Shown here in pieces: positions 6,737 to 11,024 of a DNA stretch of 11,024 bases. The stretch comes from Candidatus Obscuribacterales bacterium (GTDB lineage Bacteria > Cyanobacteriota > Vampirovibrionia > Obscuribacterales > Obscuribacteraceae). Numbering within the stretch: the first letter of the stretch is position 1; each line of letters opens with the position of its first letter. The stretch is taken from contig JAKFVJ010000446.1 of NCBI GenBank assembly GCA_021732245.1, positions 1 through 11,024 on the forward strand, in the 5' to 3' direction. The position numbers and the translations under genes are program-made. The notes beneath the pieces are model-generated. The model searched no databases. It was not told the DNA's origin and saw nothing but the letters and a program-made list of their open reading frames with translations.

Positions 6737-7780
6737 TTAGAGCATTGCTCGGCGCTTATTGAGAAGAATTGCTGCGGTAGCCAGTCCTGCTACCGCCCAA
6801 GTGGCCAGCACCAAAATGTCTCGCAAATAATCAGCAGGAGTGCCTAGTATGACGCCGCGAAACGCATCTGCTGAATAATACATCGGCAATGCTTTGGCTA
6901 AAAGCTTTTCCCATGTAGGCATACCGTCGACGGGAATTATGATTCCGGATACAAACATGAGACCCACACCCAAGATTGACACGGTCATCGTGTAAATTCG
7001 TATTGTTTTTAGAAGACAGGCGGCACCCAATCCTATGCAAGTAAAGCAGAACATTGATGCCAGTGTGGCAATGACAATGCCGAAGAAATTGTTGCCTAGA
7101 CTAAATCCGGCTAAAGGTGATGTTATGCAAAGTGCCAACCATAAAACGACAGCTGCCTCGACGGTCACGGTCAATGTCTTAGCAATAATTGCCGCTCTTA
7201 AACCGCGGGGAGCAAGGATAATTTGTCTATAGGTCTTTTCCATCCACTCATAAATCCAGGAAAAGCCTAAATTCATGCAAGCAAGCACATAACAAAGATA
7301 AGCAGCTAATCCTGGAGTGACAAAGTCACGCATGGTGAAAGTTACTGGAAATAGCGATGCCGAATGCAAAGGCAGACTCAATTCTTTTGCGCGTTGAGTT
7401 AAGACCGACAAGATACCCATGGCAATTTGTTGATCGATAAGTGGATTGTGTCCTTCGGTCAGAATTTGTACCGAATCTTCCAAAGGATCCTGAGAAACAT
7501 TTGCCAACACGGCTATTTTGCTTGAAGTCAGATCTCGCTTGGCTTGATCGAGATCCTCGTAACTGGTTACAACAAACCTATTTGTTTCTTGCAAACGTTT
7601 GGTCAATTCGCTAGCGCCTGAGGGATCGTATAGTCCCAGTGGAATATTTCTTGCGCCGGCAATGGTATTGCCTACAATCCAAATAATTAGAATAGCCAGC
7701 AAGCTGCTTGCAATAAAGTACAAGGGTCTGCGCGTCCATTGCAGGATGTCCTTGCTGATAATTGCCAGAACTTGATGCAT
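6737..7780 (-). CDS. ABC-2-type transporter permease
   Basis: Inner-membrane permease of 347 residues. It starts with a short cytoplasmic helix, then TM1 (FIASSLLAILIIWIVGNTIAG), a long extracytoplasmic domain of about 120 residues, and a cluster of five hydrophobic segments ending in a basic NKRRAML tail. This is the layout of ABC-2 permeases of the YhhJ/DrrB/NatB type, which export drugs, lipids or polymers when paired with a cytoplasmic ATPase. The start chosen is the ATG at 7780: the strong AAAGGAG at 7790-7796 is 9 nt from it, whereas an in-frame TTG two codons earlier is only 3 nt away. The ATPase gene ends just upstream and the MlaC-like gene follows after 8 nt, so all three should be one transcript. 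Confidence 0.9.
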   Translation of the reverse strand: MHQVLAIISKDILQWTRRPLYFIASSLLAILIIWIVGNTIAGARNIPLGLYDPSGASELTKRLQETNRFVVTSYEDLDQAKRDLTSSKIAVLANVSQDPLEDSVQILTEGHNPLIDQQIAMGILSVLTQRAKELSLPLHSASLFPVTFTMRDFVTPGLAAYLCYVLACMNLGFSWIYEWMEKTYRQIILAPRGLRAAIIAKTLTVTVEAAVVLWLALCITSPLAGFSLGNNFFGIVIATLASMFCFTCIGLGAACLLKTIRIYTMTVSILGVGLMFVSGIIIPVDGMPTWEKLLAKALPMYYSADAFRGVILGTPADYLRDILVLATWAVAGLATAAILLNKRRAML

Positions 7781-7789
7781 GTACAAAGA

Positions 7790-7796
7790 CTCCTTT
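7790..7796 (-). promoter_or_regulatory. Strong ribosome binding site deciding the permease start
   Basis: The minus strand reads AAAGGAG with 9 nt to the ATG at 7780. The spacing to the alternative TTG at 7786 is only 3 nt, so the ATG is preferred. Confidence 0.75.
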
Positions 7797-7805
7797 AAAA
7801 TTTGA

Positions 7806-8837
7806 CTAGCGTGTTACGGCTGCGCCTGTTGAGACTGCTAAAAAGATTTCTTCCAGGCTTGGTTCGTTGGTGGCAACATTGGAAAATACGAGTTTTTCTG
7901 TTTCCAACCAGTTCAAAACCGTTTGCATGCTTGGTACAAGCTGTGCATCCTTTGGCTGAGCGATTGAAATGGTGTTGCGGACAGGATCGTAATTGATCTG
8001 AGTCGGGAGTCTTAAGAGAAGTCTGTCTATCTTGCCGTTCAACTCATCTTGCGAATAGGTCTTAGCCAGACGAATGGAAATGCTGTGAATCCCTTCAGTC
8101 TTAGCTCGCAATTCTTCAATGTTGCCTTCCATCACCATTTGTCCGCGACGAATAATGCCTATGCGATCTGCCAATAACTCGGCTTCTTCCAGATAGTTAG
8201 TGGTGAGTAAAATAGTGACGCCGGCTGAACGCAACTCTTTGAGCATTAACCATATTTGTCTGCGTGAGGCTGGGTCTAGTCCAACTGTCGGTTCATCCAT
8301 GAACAACACTTTTGGATTGTGCAAAATGGCCATGGCAATAGAAAGTTTGCGTTGCATGCCGCCTGAAAATTCGCCTGCCAGGTCGTTGGCTCTATCGGCT
8401 AATCCTGCTTGTGCCAGCAGCTGTTTTATTCTTGGAACAGCCTGCGCGCGGTTCATGCCGTAAAGGTCGGCTATGAAGATAAGGTTTTCGTATGCGGTGA
8501 GTTCCTGGTAGAGACAGACATCTTGCGAAACTACACCGAAAGCTTTCTTGCATTTCTCAGCTTGTTTGATGCTGTGAAAGCCGGAGATAAAGACATCACC
8601 GGATGTTGGGCTCAAAAGCGTCGTGAGCATATTTATTGTTGTTGTTTTGCCGGCGCCGTTATCGCCAAGCAGCGCGTAAATGTCGCCTTCTTTGACGGAA
8701 AAACTTAACCGATCAACAACGACCCTGTCACCAAACTGCTTGGTCAAGGACACGGCTTGAATAGCCGGTACCAATTTTGAGCCGGTTCCTGACTGAGACA
8801 TGTCGTGCAGTGTTCCGATTGAATCTGAGTTCTTCAT
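7806..8837 (-). CDS. ABC transporter ATP-binding protein (CcmA/DrrA-like, ABC-2 exporter class)
   Basis: A 343-residue cytoplasmic ATPase that should energise the adjacent ABC-2 permease. Walker A is GDNGAGKTT (58-66), the Q-loop Gln is 105, the signature is FSGGMQ (157-162), Walker B is VLFMDE (177-182) and the D-loop is GLDP (186-189). The H-loop position reads LTTNYLEEAE, with Asn214 in place of the usual His. The last 110 or so residues form the extra C-terminal domain common in DrrA-type ATPases, ending in LEEIFLAVSTG. An unusually long N-terminal extension of about 20 residues precedes the domain. The ATG at 8837 has AGGA (8843-8846) 5 nt upstream. It is the first gene of the ATPase-permease-MlaC operon; the permease Shine-Dalgarno follows within 20 nt of its stop. 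Confidence 0.92.
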   Translation of the reverse strand: MKNSDSIGTLHDMSQSGTGSKLVPAIQAVSLTKQFGDRVVVDRLSFSVKEGDIYALLGDNGAGKTTTINMLTTLLSPTSGDVFISGFHSIKQAEKCKKAFGVVSQDVCLYQELTAYENLIFIADLYGMNRAQAVPRIKQLLAQAGLADRANDLAGEFSGGMQRKLSIAMAILHNPKVLFMDEPTVGLDPASRRQIWLMLKELRSAGVTILLTTNYLEEAELLADRIGIIRRGQMVMEGNIEELRAKTEGIHSISIRLAKTYSQDELNGKIDRLLLRLPTQINYDPVRNTISIAQPKDAQLVPSMQTVLNWLETEKLVFSNVATNEPSLEEIFLAVSTGAAVTR

Positions 8838-8885
8838 TGGATTCCTAATTACAGTCTGCTGTCAAGAATGAAGTAGGTCGCCAGA

Positions 8886-8896
8886 CAGAATTGGCA
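8886..8896. promoter_or_regulatory. Shared 11-mer CAGAATTGGCA in the ABC-operon leader
   Basis: This is the second copy of the 11-mer also present at 6072-6082. It sits 49 nt before the ATPase start, downstream of the predicted -10 box, and is flanked by a short GCCA/TGGC inverted repeat (8880-8895 region). It is a candidate operator or leader element. Confidence 0.3.
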
Positions 8897-8910
8897 GGCA
8901 GATGAAATTT

Positions 8911-8919
8911 ATTGTATCA
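8911..8919 (-). promoter_or_regulatory. Predicted extended -10 promoter of the ABC/MlaC operon
   Basis: The minus strand reads TGATACAAT, an extended -10 (TGn plus TACAAT at 8911-8916). A start near 8904 would give a 5' leader of about 67 nt. No good -35 is visible, as expected for an extended -10 promoter. Confidence 0.4.
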
Positions 8920-8938
8920 GGATTGGAAGACCTATATA

Positions 8939-8956
8939 GTGCCGCCAGAGCGACAC
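8939..8956 (-). terminator. GC-rich hairpin after the STAS gene, possible weak terminator
   Basis: In the minus-strand RNA, GTGTCGC and GCGGCAC pair over 7 bp (one U-G wobble) around a TCTG loop, 35 nt after the STAS stop codon. The following bases (TATATAGGTCTT) are only partly T-rich, so termination may be inefficient or the hairpin may have another role. It separates the adhE-STAS unit from the ABC operon promoter. Confidence 0.35.
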
Positions 8957-8991
8957 CGATTGCCAAGATGCTTTTGTAGAAAAGAATGTTC

Positions 8992-9285
8992 CTAGCAGTG
9001 AGGACCAGTGACGGACAGCATGCCGCAGGCTTTCATGATGGCGTCTATGTGTACGACCTTGAAAACCTTGTAGATGTCTGTTGGTATGTTTGTGAAGGTG
9101 ACTTTGGTTCCTTTGGAATCACTGCGCAAAAGCAATTCTTCCAGCCATTCAATTCCTTCTACGGAAATGAATGTGGCATTGGCAAAATCCAAGGTCAGCT
9201 CAGTTGTGTCTCCGGCAAGAAGTTCATCCACTTCAGGGATGCTGCTTTTTATTTGTCCGATGATGGCGTAATTTTTTGCTTTCAT
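8992..9285 (-). CDS. Small STAS-like domain protein
   Basis: A 97-residue protein consisting of a single STAS-like domain, as in anti-anti-sigma factors (SpoIIAA, RsbV) and MlaB. The core reads LTLDFANATFISVEGIEWLEELL at residues 30-52, aligning with the usual LDL..vtFiDSSGl..Ll pattern, and is followed by a strand (TKVTFTNIP) and a C-terminal helix with a VFKVVHID segment similar to the vl.l.gl ending. The conserved Asp-Ser-Ser-Gly is replaced by Ser41-Val42-Glu43-Gly44, so the phosphorylatable Ser is a Glu. No signal peptide is seen; the protein is cytoplasmic. It begins 9 nt after the adhE stop with only a weak AAGAG Shine-Dalgarno, so it is expected to be cotranscribed with adhE. The partner is unknown. 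Confidence 0.7.
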   Translation of the reverse strand: MKAKNYAIIGQIKSSIPEVDELLAGDTTELTLDFANATFISVEGIEWLEELLLRSDSKGTKVTFTNIPTDIYKVFKVVHIDAIMKACGMLSVTGPHC

Positions 9286-9294
9286 AACTGACTC

Positions 9295-11024
9295 TTATGG
9301 GCGATTGCGTTTTGGATAGGAACTCATGAACAGTTCCAGAACTTCGCTGACTAGCGCAGTGCGTGGATTGGTGCGTGCACTAATATCAGCGCAGGCATTC
9401 TTTATCATGTCCGGAAGTTCTTTTTGGAAGTCGCTTGGGGAAATACCTAACTCGGAGATGCTTGATGGTTGTCCAGCAGCAGCAAGCAAATCATAGACGC
9501 CGCGTTGTAATGCAAGCACACCTTCTTTGGTGTCATGACCACCCTCGTAAGTAGCCAGACCCAAATATTGCGCCGCCTTGGCATACTTCTTGTCGGCAAC
9601 GTAGAGATTGTAGCTGGAATGTGCAGTTATCTTGTTGGGCATGCCGGAGTTGTAGGCAATAGTCGAAAGTAAAAATACGCCGTTGGCTTTGCCGTGAGTG
9701 ATATGGAATGTTGCACCCAGCGCGTGAGCCAATGCGTGGTTGATGCCGACGGATGCACCGCCGATGGCCATGCCGGCCATGCTAGCTGCAGTGTGGAGTT
9801 TATGTCTCCAGACAATGTTTTCGCTGTCTTTCAAAACTTCCGGCAACGCTTCAAAGATTAGGCGCATTGCTTCCAGCGCCAAGCCGTCAGTGTAGTCCGT
9901 CGATAGGAATGAAACTAATGCTTCCAGCGAGTGCGTCAGTGCATCTATTGCTGTGTCGACTGTTATATCTCTAGGTAATGTGCGCGTTAAGTTTGGATCA
10001 ATGATGGCGATATTTGGAATTAGTGTTTTGTCGACAAGTGAAATTTTGCGCTTCGTTTCATTGTCCTTGAAGACAGCAAACGGCGTTACTTCAGAGCCGG
10101 TTCCCGATGTTGTTGGAATAGCTATCAATTGTGTGTGCATTGTCTGAGGATAATTGCCTATGCGATAGCGGAAATCTAAGAAGTTAACATCGACATCGGC
10201 ACGAGTTAGATTCGGTGTGTCATAGAACAAACGCATTAGTTTGGCTGAGTCGATAATCGAGCCGCCACCCAAAGCAATGATCGTATCCGGTTTGGATTGG
10301 CGCATCTTGTCGATGGCTTTACTTATTGTTTCCCAATCAGGTTCCACGCCAACTTGATCGAATACTTCAACCTGGCTGTCTGCCGGTAGTCTCTCAAGGA
10401 CTGCCGATAAGTGACCACGTTTTGCAGCGGATTTTGTTGTCAGCACAAAGACGGATTTCGTCCCAATGTTGCGCAAGTGGTCAATACTACCTGGATTGTT
10501 GTAGATGTTTTTCGTTGTTGGTAGCGAGAAAACAGCGGTGCGACGTCTAGGCACGCGCTTCAAATTCAACAAATTGCTTATGCCGACATTGTCTGTGGTG
10601 ATATTGCCGCCACCGGTGCCGCAACCGAAACTCAAAGTAGTCTTCAGGTTGTTGTAAATGCCACCAAGCCCACCCATGGACGTTGGTGAATTCACGATGA
10701 TGCGTCCTGCATTTATGGCAGTAGCAAATTTTTCAATAACACTGTCGTCCTTGGCAAAAACACCTGCGGTGTGACCGGTGCCACCGGCATAGTTGATATC
10801 CAGGGCGCGGTTTATGCCGTCCTGCACGTTGTCTACAAAAACATAGCTCAATACAGGCATTAGTTTTTCAACGGCCAATTTGTGTGACCTTATATCGCCT
10901 TCCATCGCGCAAAGCAAAATCTTGGTCCGGCTGTCGACATTGATGCCGGCTTGGTCGGCAATTAGTTTTGCCGGTTGTCCGACGAGGCGGTAGTTCATGC
11001 CACCAGATTTGGGGTCGATAACAA
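9295..11024 (-). CDS. adhE: Bifunctional acetaldehyde-CoA/alcohol dehydrogenase AdhE, C-terminal part (N-terminus outside window)
   Basis: The frame stays open to the window edge beyond the Met codon at 10998, so the gene is truncated by the window. AdhE proteins run to about 870-890 residues; about 575 are seen. AdhE reduces acetyl-CoA to acetaldehyde and then to ethanol, regenerating NAD+ in fermentation. Counting from the Met at 10998, residues 1-150 are the end of the CoA-acylating aldehyde dehydrogenase domain (GGTGHTAGVF, NSPTSMGG, GCGTGGGN). The iron-dependent alcohol dehydrogenase domain follows, with the NAD-binding GGGS at 244-247, TTSGTGSEVTPFAV, and the four iron ligands D352, H356, H421 and H435 all present. 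The catalytic Cys of the aldehyde domain lies outside the window. The C-terminus stops at KRNRP, without the Lys/Ala-rich tail of E. coli AdhE. The STAS-like gene follows after 9 nt. Confidence 0.93.
   Translation of the reverse strand, partial: VIDPKSGGMNYRLVGQPAKLIADQAGINVDSRTKILLCAMEGDIRSHKLAVEKLMPVLSYVFVDNVQDGINRALDINYAGGTGHTAGVFAKDDSVIEKFATAINAGRIIVNSPTSMGGLGGIYNNLKTTLSFGCGTGGGNITTDNVGISNLLNLKRVPRRRTAVFSLPTTKNIYNNPGSIDHLRNIGTKSVFVLTTKSAAKRGHLSAVLERLPADSQVEVFDQVGVEPDWETISKAIDKMRQSKPDTIIALGGGSIIDSAKLMRLFYDTPNLTRADVDVNFLDFRYRIGNYPQTMHTQLIAIPTTSGTGSEVTPFAVFKDNETKRKISLVDKTLIPNIAIIDPNLTRTLPRDITVDTAIDALTHSLEALVSFLSTDYTDGLALEAMRLIFEALPEVLKDSENIVWRHKLHTAASMAGMAIGGASVGINHALAHALGATFHITHGKANGVFLLSTIAYNSGMPNKITAHSSYNLYVADKKYAKAAQYLGLATYEGGHDTKEGVLALQRGVYDLLAAAGQPSSISELGISPSDFQKELPDMIKNACADISARTNPRTALVSEVLELFMSSYPKRNRP

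Noticed and set aside
7784..7786. TTG as the start codon of the ABC-2 permease
   Set aside because: The Shine-Dalgarno AAAGGAG is only 3 nt from it; the ATG at 7780 has the right 9 nt spacing.
8860..8865. TTGACA on the minus strand upstream of the ABC ATPase, a perfect -35 hexamer
   Set aside because: A -10 at 17 bp spacing would fall on the ATPase start codon, and the bases there (ATCCAA) do not resemble a -10.
8986..9291. Plus-strand open frame of 101 codons antisense to the STAS gene
   Set aside because: It has almost the same borders as the STAS gene and its translation shows no recognisable domain, whereas the minus strand gives a STAS-like domain in an operon. It is a shadow frame.
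9295..10998. A complete stand-alone 567-residue iron alcohol dehydrogenase starting at 10998
   Set aside because: The frame continues to the window edge, no ribosome binding site precedes that Met, and the first 150 residues are aldehyde dehydrogenase sequence, so it is the C-terminal part of AdhE.

Overview
The window comes from a bacterium with an outer membrane and moderate GC. It encodes a heavy-metal-type RND pump with a periplasmic adaptor and a periplasmic MlaC-like lipid carrier, both of which imply a diderm envelope. It also carries the C-terminal part of the fermentative enzyme AdhE. The lineage cannot be fixed from sequence alone; an uncultured, facultatively fermentative group such as the Obscuribacterales/Melainabacteria side of Cyanobacteria is a low-confidence guess.

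Layout, left to right. (1) Bases 1-729, plus strand: the C-terminal end of an Eco57I/PglX-type N6-adenine DNA methyltransferase (type IIG or BREX-like), cut by the window edge. (2) Bases 722-5369, minus strand: a two-gene RND efflux operon, adaptor then pump. Its leader has a consensus -10 box followed directly by a perfect inverted repeat over the predicted transcription start. (3) Bases 5441-6034, minus: an unrecognised 197-residue protein with a short QPYQ-type repeat tail. (4) Bases 6120-8837, minus: a tight three-gene operon of ABC ATPase, ABC-2 permease and MlaC-like carrier. (5) Bases 8992-11024, minus: adhE (5' end beyond the window) followed 9 nt later by a small STAS-like protein.

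Everything except the methyltransferase is read leftward. The methyltransferase and the RND pump gene converge and overlap by 8 bp. No stretch longer than about 155 bp lacks a gene. No tRNA, rRNA, insertion sequence or CRISPR array was seen.

The most unusual unit is the 6120-8837 operon. MlaC carriers are known as partners of the MlaFEDB (MCE) machine, but this one is coupled to a DrrAB-like ABC-2 exporter whose ATPase has Asn in place of the H-loop His. This suggests, but does not prove, an envelope lipid or lipophile export route. Two further oddities are the RND adaptor, which carries a C-terminal membrane anchor, and the STAS protein, which has Glu where the regulatory Ser/Thr normally sits.
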